From Pholis gunnellus (taxonomy: Eukaryota; Chordata; Actinopteri; Perciformes; Pholidae): a stretch of DNA of 64,000 nucleotides. Where the stretch lies: the NCBI GenBank assembly GCA_910591455.2, contig OU342808.1, positions 27,519,898 to 27,583,897 of the forward strand, given 5' to 3'. The number at the start of each line of letters is the position of its first letter. The stretch's first letter is position 1. Position numbers and translations under genes: made by a program. Below are positions 30,108 through 40,800 of the stretch, piece after piece. The notes beneath the pieces were generated by a model. The model was not told the DNA's origin and searched no databases. It saw only the letters and a program-made list of their open reading frames with translations.

Positions 30108-30744
30108 AGTGGAACAGTTAGAAGGACTAATGGAGGGTAAGTTACCTGCTTCTCTGCATCAAATACTGACAGCATGGTTCATCAGCAGAGTCCTTCTGCT
30201 TTAAACTCTTTACTGCAAGAAATCAATGCAGAACATCTTGAAACTAAGTTTACTTTCAGACCAGGAGTTTGTTCAACTATCACAGCATTTAAGTAAGTAA
30301 CTTTTTAAAACTGTGTCGTAAAAAAACATGCATTGAAGCAATGAGTTGTCAAACTCAGTTCTGCCTTTATTTTGGGTTCCTGAAGAGATACTATACTTCA
30401 CACTTTACAAATGGTAGCGTATCTTACAACAGTTACAATGATTTGCAATCATGCGATCAACACAGGAACTAAGAAGAATTAAAGCTGCGAGCAGACTACG
30501 ACTCTTTACGGACGAGTAGATGTCTTCACTCCAGGGCCCCGATCCTCGTACGTGGTTCAACTAAGTCGATCAAATGTCCTATTATCAGCTTAAATTAACT
30601 CGATGATTGACATCAGGCTATCTCGGTTCCTCAAAGGCTGATCCGCTCAAACAGTCTCGTTAATTCGACCCAGACTGCAGTAACCATCCTTGCGCGTGTC
30701 CGTCCTACTTCAAAAGGGGGAAGCGTCGATCACTGAAACCATGA

Positions 30745-30984
30745 TTTTCTAACAGTACAACGGCAAATAAACTCAAAGAAAGAGCCTCTTTTTACTCCGC
30801 TGATGAGCAGGAGATGATCATGAACACATACGAGGAATTCAAGACCATAATCATGGCGAAATCTAACGCTGCGAGGGCTAGACGAGAAGCATGGCAAAAT
30901 ATGGCAGACGTCGTTAAATGCGCAAGTGTTGGGAAAATGTATCGGTTAATTTTAAGAGCCTCATCACCTCAATCAATCAGATGA
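30745..30984 (+). pseudogene. Myb/SANT-like domain fragment of a PIF/Harbinger-type element
   Basis: An 80-codon open frame without a start codon contains ASFYSADEQEMIMNTYEEF, IIMAKSNAARARREAWQNM and ADVVK. The pattern F-S-x-D-E-x-E ... Y-E-x-(Y/F)-K-x-I-I ... K-S-N ... A-W-x-x-(I/M)-A is typical of the Myb/SANT-like DNA-binding protein encoded beside PIF/Harbinger transposases. The flanks (from about 30530) look element-like, but no transposase and no confident terminal repeats were found. It is probably a decayed copy. Confidence 0.6.
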
Positions 30985-32790
30985 TATTTCTTTAAATAGG
31001 CTTCATGGAACGCATCATCCAATGAGATCTATAGCGAAAATAATTATATCAACTCGTTCAGAATAAGTAGATAAAAACAAGCCCAAAGAGTATCTAACTG
31101 ATACCAATGAATAGATACTGATGAGGATATATGTAGGCTACTGTATGCGCTCATGTATCATGTACTATATATATATATATGTGTGTGTATATACATGTAT
31201 GTGTAGATTACATATAGAACTAGGAGTTTGAATATGTGTGTGTGAATCTCCGTATGGGCGGATCAGTGTGTATGTATTATTCATAATAAGCAGTGAAAAT
31301 AAATTGTGTGCATTTAGCTAAAACACAAGAGTTAGTAGAAGATGGTGCATACTGTCTGTAATAGTTTGAGATTAATCAGTAATAATGTTTGTATAACCGT
31401 ATAAGTACGTGTAAAACAACAAAAGCAGCCACACAAACACCATGAGTGACATTAATACTAACGTTCGTCTACATGGATCCTTAAAACTAGAAGAGAGACT
31501 CTTGTGTGTCCGTCGTGTTCGGTCATGATGACGGTGGCGTTCTGCTGCAGTGGACTCTGGTATTTAAGACCCGAGGCCGCCACCTGGACTTCTTCACTAA
31601 AAGAGCTGCTGATGCATGTTGGGACATTTCCACAGTGTTTGGTGCCTCGGTGGGTCTTCAGCACTAATTATGTGGAAACATTTGGTTTTGGTTTTCGCTT
31701 CTTCCACAAAAAAAAAACCAGGAAGATATTTATTGTGTGTTTGTGTCAGAATGAGTTTAAAAGCAGATAAATAAAGTGAAGAAAGGGTTTGTTTGTCAGT
31801 TTAAAATGTTTAATAATGTAATGAAACGCTGGAGACTCAGAGACGAGCTGCTTGAGGCCTGTGGTGAGTTTACACATTATGTAAATTCATACATCCCGAC
31901 AGAAATCAATGAATCAAATGATCTGACAAAGAACAATAACAGCTGCTACATGTGGCTATCTCAGGACGAATAAGTAATAATACATAATATCTAGACATTG
32001 TCTGCCTGTGTTCACTCATCGCTCCTCACCAACACTAACCCAGCAGCTGTGATTTCATCATCAGTGGGTTCGAACAGCAGCCATGTTGTTCACATCATGA
32101 AGATCTTTAGTGTCTTTGGAGGGAGACGTTTAAACGAGTGCTGCTAGCTCCTGTCATTGCAAAGATCAGCAACCGTCGCTTTAATCACAGACCAGACAAT
32201 TAATCAGCAGATTCATGATTTCAGCAGGTCGACTCACTTCAGTCTGTGCAGCTGCAAACATCTCACCATCCACATGTGTCCTTGTTTTTCTACTGAACAA
32301 GAACTTCTTCCGTCTTTGAATCCCGCCTACAAAGCTACGATCGGCTCGCGGTGTTTCCCACCTTCAGAGAAACAGCCGTCAGTGAGTTCAACACGAGACG
32401 GTTCTGAGTCGCAGGAGAAGTGATTAGATGTGTGAAGAGTCAGCTGTGGCTGAAGGACCAGAGGTCAGTGCTTTTAAGATACGTGGCTCCTCACAAACAT
32501 GCTCATTGAGTCGGTTTGGGGCCCGTTCGCTGACACAGGTTCCACCCCTGGATACCGGATCCAGATGTGTTTCCTCTCAGCTTTCAGCCTCTTAATGAGG
32601 AACACGGAGCGGAGAACGAGGAGCAGCTGGGATCTAAAGCGTTAAAAGTCCTGAAGCCTGTGGAGTTTATGGATCTCCTGTCAGGGTTTCACATGTTCTC
32701 TTCACATCTGGGTCAGGAGGCCCCGCATGCCTGCAGCGGGGGGAGGTGTGTGTGTGTGGGGGGGGGCAGGCGTCTGCATGTCTGCTGTCA
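30985..32790. other. No gene seen
   Basis: Intergenic sequence between the Harbinger fragment and the lectin gene. ORFs are short and lack recognisable domains. A (TA)n tract lies at 31166-31190. Confidence 0.5.
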
Positions 32791-32797
32791 GGACGGA

Positions 32798-32810
32798 CAC
32801 ATAAATACCT
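32798..32810 (+). promoter_or_regulatory. TATA-like box of the lectin gene
   Basis: ACATAAATACC lies about 75 nt before the lectin ATG at 32880, a plausible core promoter position. The call rests on position and composition only. Confidence 0.4.
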
Positions 32811-32879
32811 GGACGTCCAGATGCTGCTTTCACTGTCGCTCTGTCTGCAAGGAGGACGAGGAGGCCGAGAGACGCCAAC

Positions 32880-35800
32880 ATGGTCCCACTGAGGCTGGTC
32901 GCCTTCGGCTGTGAGTATCTCACATTTATCTTCATTTATCTTCATTTATCTTCATTTATGTTCTCCACTTGTTTATCAGGGATTAACGCTGTGTTTAAGA
33001 TGAAAAAGAGTCGCACTATTGTAAATTATAAATGTTATAAAAGGATTTTTTTCCCCGGTTGCTGTTCTCTCACAATTTTACAGGAATTGTTGGAAAAATA
33101 GAAATAGAAATAGAAATGGCTCTAGATTTATTCAACTTTTGAAGTCTCTTCTACGAACTAAATGTATGTTGAGATTTCTTTTGTTGCATTTAATTGTTAC
33201 TGTAATATTTGACATTTACTTCCTGTTCTTTCTACATGTTTGTTGACATTTATAATTCATATTTGCGTCACATTCAGATCTTCAGAACAGCTTTTAAATA
33301 AATCTCATTGAAACTCTCTCTGTCTGTTGTTATGCTCAGTGTTTAGAAGTCCGATTCTTTTACAGTCAGTGAAGATATGAACCCTTTAACCTCACTAGCG
33401 TGTTTAAAGCGTCTCTCTGTTGTCTGGTGAACTTGTGTTCTCAGTGCTCGCTGCTGCTTCGTACTTCTCTGGTGCTGCTGGTGAGTTCAAACATATAGTT
33501 ACTGTTGAGTTTACAGTCTCATAACTAATGAATCTTCATCCTGTTTAAAGTCAATCAAACGTTTCTGAATTATTGTTCTGGAGACGAAAAACAAAGTGCA
33601 CGATGATGAAGATGATGAAGATGATGAAGATGACCTGTGTGTGTGTTCACAGAGGGAGAGGTCATCTACGCGTGTTTCAATGAGACCGCTGAGATGTCAT
33701 GTGGTGAGAAAACAAACTCTTTAAAAACAGCTGATTTTAACTTAAAGCAAAAACGTTTTTACATTTCAGGACAAATTCTTGCGTCACGTAATGTTTCCAC
33801 ACTTCAGTATTTTAAACAACGTATAAAAAGGTTCATTAGTGACCTTTTAGAGGAGCCGGACGGTGGATTCTTGTCCTGATTGGACGGAGCCAGGCTAGCA
33901 GTTTCCCTCCGTTTCCAGTCTTTGTGCTAAGCTAAGCTAACCAGCTGCTGCACAGACAGAAACAGGATTTACCCCAAAATGTGAAGCTGTTCCTTCTTAA
34001 AGTCAACTCTTCAGTTAAACTCTTACAAATCAACGACTCGTGCTCCACTGCTTTTAATCATAATTATGTTTTAATTGTGTGTTTTATGTTGATTGTGCCT
34101 TCTTAAACACGCTTCATGTTTTACAATCTGTTGTACATTATTGGCCCTTGTGTGGTCGCATTGTGTTATCTATGTTATTATATCCGCTCCTGTTGAGCCC
34201 TTTATGAATACATCTATATACGTCTACGTCTATATACGTCTACGTCTATATACGTCTATATACGTCTATAAACGTCTATATACGTCTATATACGTCTATA
34301 TACGTCTATAAACGTCTATATACGTCTATAAACGTCTATAAACGTCTATATACGTCTATAAACGTCTATATACGTCTATATACGTCTATATACGTCTATA
34401 AACGTCTATAAACGTCTATAAACGTCTATATACATCTAGTCTATATACGTCTATAAACGTCTATATACGTCTATATACGTCTACGTCTATATACGTCTAT
34501 AAACGTCTATATACAGCTAGTCTATATACGTCTACGTCTATATACGTCTACGTCTATATACGTCTATATACGTCTATAAACGTCTATATACGTCTATATA
34601 CGTCTATATACGTCTATAAACGTCTATATACGTCTATAAACGTCTATATACGTCTATATACGTCTATATACGTCTATATACGTCTATAAACGTCTATAAA
34701 CGTCTATAAACGTCTATATACATCTAGTCTATATACGTCTATAAACGTCTATATACGTCTATATACGTCTACGTCTATATACGTCTATAAACGTCTATAT
34801 ACAGCTAGTCTATATACGTCTATATACGTCTACGTCTATATACGTCTATAAACGTCTATATACGTCTATATACATCTATATACGTCTATAAACGTCTATA
34901 TACAGCTAGTCTATATACGTCTTTATACGTCTACGTCTATATACGTCTATAAACGTCTATATACGTCTATATACATCTATATACGTCTATATACATCTAT
35001 ATATGTCTTATACTCACTCTGCTGCAGACGTGGGCGCTAAGATAAAGCTGGACCACATCCTGTACAAGGTGGGCGTGGGGACGCGGTGCGGCGAGGGGAA
35101 GCAGTACCCGGACGACGGGCCGGACGTCTTCTGCTCCTTCCCCTGGGCCGAGATGGTGGTGGAGGACCTGTAAGAACACATCTGTCTGCTGGTTGTGTCC
35201 TCTGGAGGGCAGAAGATCTCCACAACACCAGCAGAGTCATTCACTGATTCACCTGCAGCGATATTCAGACAGAAAGTCACATAATAGATACACAATGACA
35301 TCACAATAGAATAAAACAGGTTCATTTATAAATGAACAGGCAAAAGCAAAAAGATCTAATATTGTATATATTGTATATTTTTTGAGTATTCAATACTCCA
35401 ATGAACACCATTACCCATAAGCCCTAGAGTCCATGAGTGAGTCGAAGCGTCACAGATCTTAAAACAGCAGAACAAAGAGGACGGAAGTCTGTCGACAGCA
35501 CAGATAACAGCTGGAATGTTAAAAACAACTAAAACTAGTTACAATGACGTAAGTGACGTTTTTATGGGAATTGTAGTTTTCTGTTGTTAAAGTTAAAATC
35601 ACTACGTTTTTTGTGATTTATCGTTATTTGTTTTTTAAATGTTATTTGATTCTGATAAATTGTAAAAGTACGTTTTGTATGAAAGGAGACTTTTTATATG
35701 TAAATAAAGATGGAATGAGACGGGAGGAGGACAGAACTCCTCTGACGTGACGACTGTGTTTCTCTGTCGAGCAGATAGACTAACACTGTTCAGACCTGGA

Positions 35801-36375
35801 CCAGGACTCTCAGTCCCCCTCTGGTTCTGACCCGGTTGTCTCTCTGTCTGTCTCCAGGTGTGGGAACAAGAGGTACTGTGAGGTCCCCGTCACTGAGCTG
35901 GTGTTTGGTGAATACCCCTGTAAGGAGCAGACCAGATACCTGGAGGTCTCCTACAGCTGTGCTACACCTCCTCCTCCTCCACCTCCTCCTCCACCTCCAA
36001 CCAAACCGGACTGTACGTACACCGTGTATTTATACTTCTGTTCCCTCACTGACATGATACCTTTACTAGTATTCTACCTGAACCCTTGAACCAGGTCTTA
36101 ACCCTCAAACAGCAGGTCTCTGATGGTCAGGTTCAGGTTTCAGTTGGACTGGTTCAGGTCTTAGGTGGTCTAGTTCAGGTCTCTTGTGTCCTGGTTCAGG
36201 TCTCTAATGGTCTGTTTTCTTTTGATCAGCACTTTAAACTGAATGAAGTGAAACGTTTGTATTGTTCTGATGTGTTGAACTGCTCTTTGGTGTTTATTAT
36301 AATCTCTCTTTGAGTTTGATCTCGTTTGACTCTGTTTCCTCTGCAGGTGAAGACAAACCAACCGATGACGTCTGA
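32880..36375 (+). CDS. Secreted single-domain SUEL-type (rhamnose-binding-lectin-like) protein
   Basis: Six exons: 32880..32910, 33445..33480, 33653..33703, 35028..35169, 35858..36012 and 36347..36375. All junctions are GT-AG and in phase, giving about 147 residues. The N-terminus MVPLRLVAFG plus LLAAASYFSGAA is a signal peptide. The mature part has eight cysteines in SUEL/Gal_Lectin order: VIYACF, EMSCG, GTRCG, DVFCS, DLCGN, RYCEV, EYPCK and VSYSC. RYLEVSYSC is the typical domain end. The YGR and DPC motifs of sugar-binding fish rhamnose lectins are replaced by LYKVG and EYPC, so carbohydrate binding is uncertain. A run of 11 prolines and the tail CEDKPTDDV follow. The family acts in egg, mucosal and innate defence; the role here is inferred. 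Confidence 0.85.
33598..33632. repeat. GATGAA/GATGAT trinucleotide repeat
   Basis: Short tandem GATGATGAA repeats just before the acceptor of lectin exon 3. Confidence 0.8.
34205..35010. repeat. 10-bp satellite array in a lectin intron
   Basis: About 80 units of TATATACGTC or TATAAACGTC with exact 10-bp spacing and occasional 6-bp insertions (TACGTC) or TACAGCTAGTC variants. It occupies most of the 1.3-kb intron before lectin exon 4. Nearly every unit has an ACGT with one CpG, unusual in CpG-depleted vertebrate DNA. Confidence 0.95.
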
Positions 36376-36428
36376 CGTTTGAGACGTTTCTGTTCTTTGT
36401 GAAACAGAAGGTTTAAAGGATTTAACTG

Positions 36429-36434
36429 AATAAA
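36429..36434 (+). terminator. Lectin polyadenylation signal
   Basis: AATAAA, 54 nt after the lectin stop codon, followed by GT/T-rich sequence (TCGTCGTCGTCGTGTTTC). Confidence 0.75.
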
Positions 36435-36439
36435 GTCAA

Positions 36440-37227
36440 AGTTTTCCTTCGTCGTCGTCGTGTTTCTGTTTTATTGATTGAACAAAATAAAATGGGCTGA
36501 AACACGTCTGGAGATTTGAGATGTATTTGTGTTCAGATTCTTTACTGCGGTTAAAGTACTAATACCACACTGTGAAAATACTACAAAATAATACTACAAG
36601 TAAAAGTACTGCGTTCTGAATGTTACAAGTATAATCAGCAACACGTTATTGATTATTATATATTATTTATTGTGCCAGAAAAACATTTATTTAAAAACAC
36701 CAGGATGTTATATTACCCACAATCCTTTGCTGCAGATATACTGTATGAGCAATATAAAGCTCAAGGTGCAGCAGCTCCTCCTCCTCCTCCTCCTCCTCCT
36801 CCTCCTCCTCCTCCAGGAGCAGAGCTTCTCCTCTCTGCTGGAGACCCAGGACGTATTGCTGGACCCGCTGGAGGGAAGGGAGGCACGGGAGAACGAGGAC
36901 CAGGACTGAGAGGAGCAGACTGTCAGACCTGCTGCAGTAACATGAGAGGTTTTCTAAAGAGACACTACCACTTTAGTCCACAGGGGGGCGACAGAATCAA
37001 CACAAAATATAAGTTCCTTGTAATAAAATCTTTAACTGGAGTATTTCAACACTATATTATTACTCCAGTTTACTCATAATAAAATATACAAGTACTCCTA
37101 CCGATGAGTAAAAGTACATTTAGGGCAGCAGCACACTCTAGTCTGAAAAATAAATTGAATGTGAACAAAACAATGTTTAATTGTTATTTGATGAATGAAC
37201 AATGAATACCTTTTCAAAGTTCTTCAT
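36440..37227. other. Intergenic; proline-coding CTC repeat and collagen-like codons, no confirmed gene
   Basis: A (CTC)n tract at 36774-36814 is followed by GGA/CCA-rich sequence that reads GDPGRIAGPAGGKGG and TGERGP in one frame. The frame is open at 36672-37079. The Gly-X-Y pattern is broken twice and I see no supporting splice structure. A further fragment near 36955-37010 (TCCACAGGGGGGCGACAGAA) resembles 43150-43205. It may be a collagen-like exon remnant or chance. Confidence 0.3.
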
Positions 37228-37735
37228 GTATTTATAATATTTATAAATATAAAAAAAAAATAGATTTAATAAATATTCATACATATTATACATTTATTTA
37301 TAAATAAGTACATATAATAATATATAATTCCTGTTTTATTATATTTATTATAAATATAATTAATATATTTAATATAATATAATTAATATATTATTAAATA
37401 TTAATACATATAAAATATATTTTTATCTATAAAAATATAGAATAAATATAAAAAATATGTATTATATATTTATACATATTATACATTTATTTATAAATAA
37501 ATAACATAATAAATATATATAATTCCTATTTTATCATTAATATATTTAATATCATATATTTAATATAATAATATATAAAATCATATAATATTCATATATG
37601 ATATGAATTATATATTGATAAATATAAAATATAATATATTTTATATATATAAATATATAATACATATAAATTATATGTATTATATATATTTTATACATAA
37701 TACATATAAATTATATTTATTATAAATATAATAAA
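37228..37735. repeat. AT-rich low-complexity tract
   Basis: About 500 bp almost entirely of A and T (TATAAATATA, ATTATAAAT and similar), directly upstream of the PARP14-like promoter. Confidence 0.95.
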
Positions 37736-37793
37736 CCCTCGTGCTCCAGTGAGTCAGCTGCTGAACTCGGTTTCCATTTATCCTCATTTAGTG

Positions 37794-37811
37794 AAGAAAC
37801 GAAAGTGAAAG
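37794..37811 (+). promoter_or_regulatory. ISRE/IRF-type element of the PARP14-like gene
   Basis: AGAAACGAAAGTGAAAGC contains three GAAA/AAA half-sites at IRF spacing, as in the ISRE consensus GAAANNGAAANN. It lies about 100 bp before the ATG at 37899. PARP14 is interferon-inducible in vertebrates, so the position fits. Confidence 0.75.
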
Positions 37812-37898
37812 CATCTGAAGCTGTGACGCGTCTCCGCCGCTTTGTTTGTGTCGGTCGGTCGGTGTCGGTGTGTTGTTGTGTTACCGGACAGACTAAGA

Positions 37899-40800
37899 AT
37901 GGATGAGACCGAGCGTCCGTTCCCGGTGACCGTGGAGGGGGACTGGATCCCGACTCAGACCAAAACCATGAAGAACAAACTGCAGCTTTACTTCCAGAGC
38001 AAGAAGAAGTCCAGCGGGGGAGACTGCCGCGTGGAGGCCGAGGACGGAGCTCCGAGAGCAGCCGTGTTCTTCCGATCCGAGGAGGGTGAGTCTGCATGAA
38101 TACAAGTTACTGTCGGGACATTTATTTTATTTACTTTATTTTATTTTAATGTATTCAAGCTCAGAACAAAGTGAGTTTAAAACACGTTCTACGTGTCAAA
38201 AATAACAAACAGGCTCGTGCGTTTTACCGCGAGACACACACTTCCTCAAACAGTAAAAACAGTAAAAACAGTTTGAGGAAATAACATAACAATTAAATAA
38301 CATTGAATTATCAACCAAAAACCTTTAATTTACTTGTTTTTGTTCCTCAAAGTTTAAGGAAGTAATAAACACTTTAAAACTGATCCCAGCTCAGATTGTC
38401 AGATGACTTCCCAGCATGCACTTCACCTGTCCAGCTATCAGGCCTGCTTGTTATTTAACAGATGATGAGTCACAACAGAAGACTTCTAAAGGTGAAGTAG
38501 GTAGTATACAGAGTACCTGAACAGGTAGAGTCCAGAGTACCTGAACAGGTAGTGAACAGAGTACCTGAGCAGGTAGAGAACAGAGTACCTGAAGAGGTAG
38601 TAAACAGAGTACCTGAACAGGTAGTGAACAGAGTACCCGAGCAGGTAGTAAACAGAGTACCTGAACAGGTAGTAAACAGAGTACCTGAGCAGGTAGTAAA
38701 CAGAGTACCCGAGCAGGTAGTAAACAGAGTACCTGAACAGGTAGAGAACAGAGTACCTGAGCAGGTAGAGTACAGAGTACCTGAACAGGTAGAGAACAGA
38801 GTACCTGAACAGGTAGAGAACAGAGTACCTGAACAGGTAGAGAACAGAGTACCTGAACAGGTAGTACACAGAGTACCTGAACAGGTAGAGAACAGAGTAC
38901 CTGAACAGGTAGTAAACAGAGTACCTGAACAGGTAGAGAACAGAGTACCTGAACAGGTAGAGAACAGAGTACCTGAACAGGTAGTAAACAGAGTACCTGA
39001 GCAGGTAGTAAACAGAGTACCTGAGCAGGTAGTAAACAGAGTACCTGAACAGGTAGAGAACAGAGTACCTGAACAGGTAGTAAACAGAGTACCTGAGCAG
39101 GTAGTAAACAGAGTACCTGAACAGGTAAACAGAGTACCAGAGCAGGTAGTAAACAGAGTACCTGAACAGGTAGTAAACAGAGTACCTGAACAGGTAGAGA
39201 ACAGAGTACCTGAACAGGTAGTAAACAGAGTACCTGAGCAGGTAGTAAACAGAGTACCTGAGCAGGTAAACAGAGTACCAGAGCAGGTAGTAAACAGAGT
39301 ACCTGAACAGGTAAACAGAGTACCAGAGCAGGTAGTAAACAGAGTACCTGAACAGGTAAACAGAGTACCAGAGCAGGTAGTAAACAGAGTACCTGAACAG
39401 GTAGTAAACAGAGTACCTGAACAGGTAGTAAACAGAGTACCTGAACAGGTAAACAGAGTACCAGAGCAGGTAGTAAACAGAGTACCTGAACAGGTAAACA
39501 GAGTACCAGAGCAGGTAGTAAACAGAGTACCTGAACAGGTAGTAAACAGAGTACCTGAACAGGTAGTAAACAGAGTACCTGAACAGGTAAACAGAGTACC
39601 AGAGCAGGTAGTAAACAGAGTACCTGAACAGGTAGAGAACAGAGTACCTGAACAGGTAGTAAACAGAGTACCTGAGCAGGTAGTAAACAGAGTACCTGAA
39701 CAGGTAAACAGAGTACCAGAGCAGGTAGTAAACAGAGTACCTGAACAGGTAGTAAACAGAGTACCTGAACAGGTAGTGAACAGAGTACCTGACAGACACA
39801 GAGAGCCGGGCTAGCTGTTTCCCCCTGTTTCCAGTCTTTATGCTAAGCTCTGCTAACCAGCTGCTGTCTTTGTAGAAGTGTTACTTGCTGTTAAACTGAT
39901 GACGTGTTTGATGTGATTCCAGTGAGAAAGAGAGTCCTCGCCAGAGAAAACCATGAAATCATTCTGGACAATCAAACCGTCAAGTTACGTCTGAGTTCTG
40001 CTTCAGTAAGTACAGAAGATGTTAAAGAATACAAATATATACATATAAGTATGTATGTATCTGAGTATAATGACTGTAAACAATGTGACCTCTTACTCAT
40101 TCCTGTGGTATTTGTAGTTCTTCTTTATCTTCGGATCACACCTCACGGTTCGGCACACTTGTGAACCGCGGATTAATTGAGTTTATTGTTTTTTACAGTT
40201 TAATCAGTGTTTTATAAAGTTGTACTGCTGCTGTTCCTTTTCAAGTAACAAGTCCCCGAATATCAATGCAGAGTGTCAGTGAACAGATATAAAGCAGTAG
40301 TGTGTTCACGTGAACGGAGCGTGAAGCATTTAACGGTGAGTCACGGCGAGCGGAGGAGCTTCAGAAGCTCCCGGCGTCATTTAAGTCGCACATTTGGGAG
40401 CATTTAGTCTTCCCTGTAACTTATAATGACGGATGAGGGTGGTGGACAAAAGTGTTACGGTATGTAGGCGTTGTTTGAAGAGAAAGACACACGACAACGG
40501 CTGACTGTGACGTTCACTTCATCACGGCGGAGTGGTAGAGTCATAGTCCGGTGCTGTAGACACGCCCCCTCTGTGAGAGTCACACACACACACCTGGTGC
40601 AGGTGCTGTAGACACGCCCACTCTGTGAGAGTCACACACACACACACACACCTGGTGCAGGTGCTGTAGACACGCCCACTCTGTGAGAGTCACACACACA
40701 CACACACACCTGGTGCAGGTGCTGACAGAAGCAGCAGAGTGAAGCTAGACAGGCCCAACAGTAATATCACCACAGAAAGGTCGACCCTCTCCCCAGACAA

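Noticed and set aside
32567..32914. 115-codon ORF overlapping the lectin ATG
   Set aside because: It runs through the likely promoter and 5' UTR in another frame, with no domain similarity. The signal-peptide exon at 32880 has proper splice continuity.
34205..35010. Possible CRISPR-like array because of regular short repeats
   Set aside because: Units are contiguous 10-mers without unique spacers, in a vertebrate intron.
37842..37898. Earlier in-frame ATG as start of the PARP14-like protein
   Set aside because: It adds 19 residues rich in Val and Cys. The ATG at 37899 has a better start context (AAGAATGG) and begins directly before PARP14-like sequence.
38486..39814. Two very long ORFs, one on each strand (RVPEQVVN and YSVYYLFR repeats)
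   Set aside because: Both come from a minisatellite whose units are 24 or 21 bp. The array lies inside an intron of the PARP14-like gene and has no codon bias, start context or splice signals of its own.
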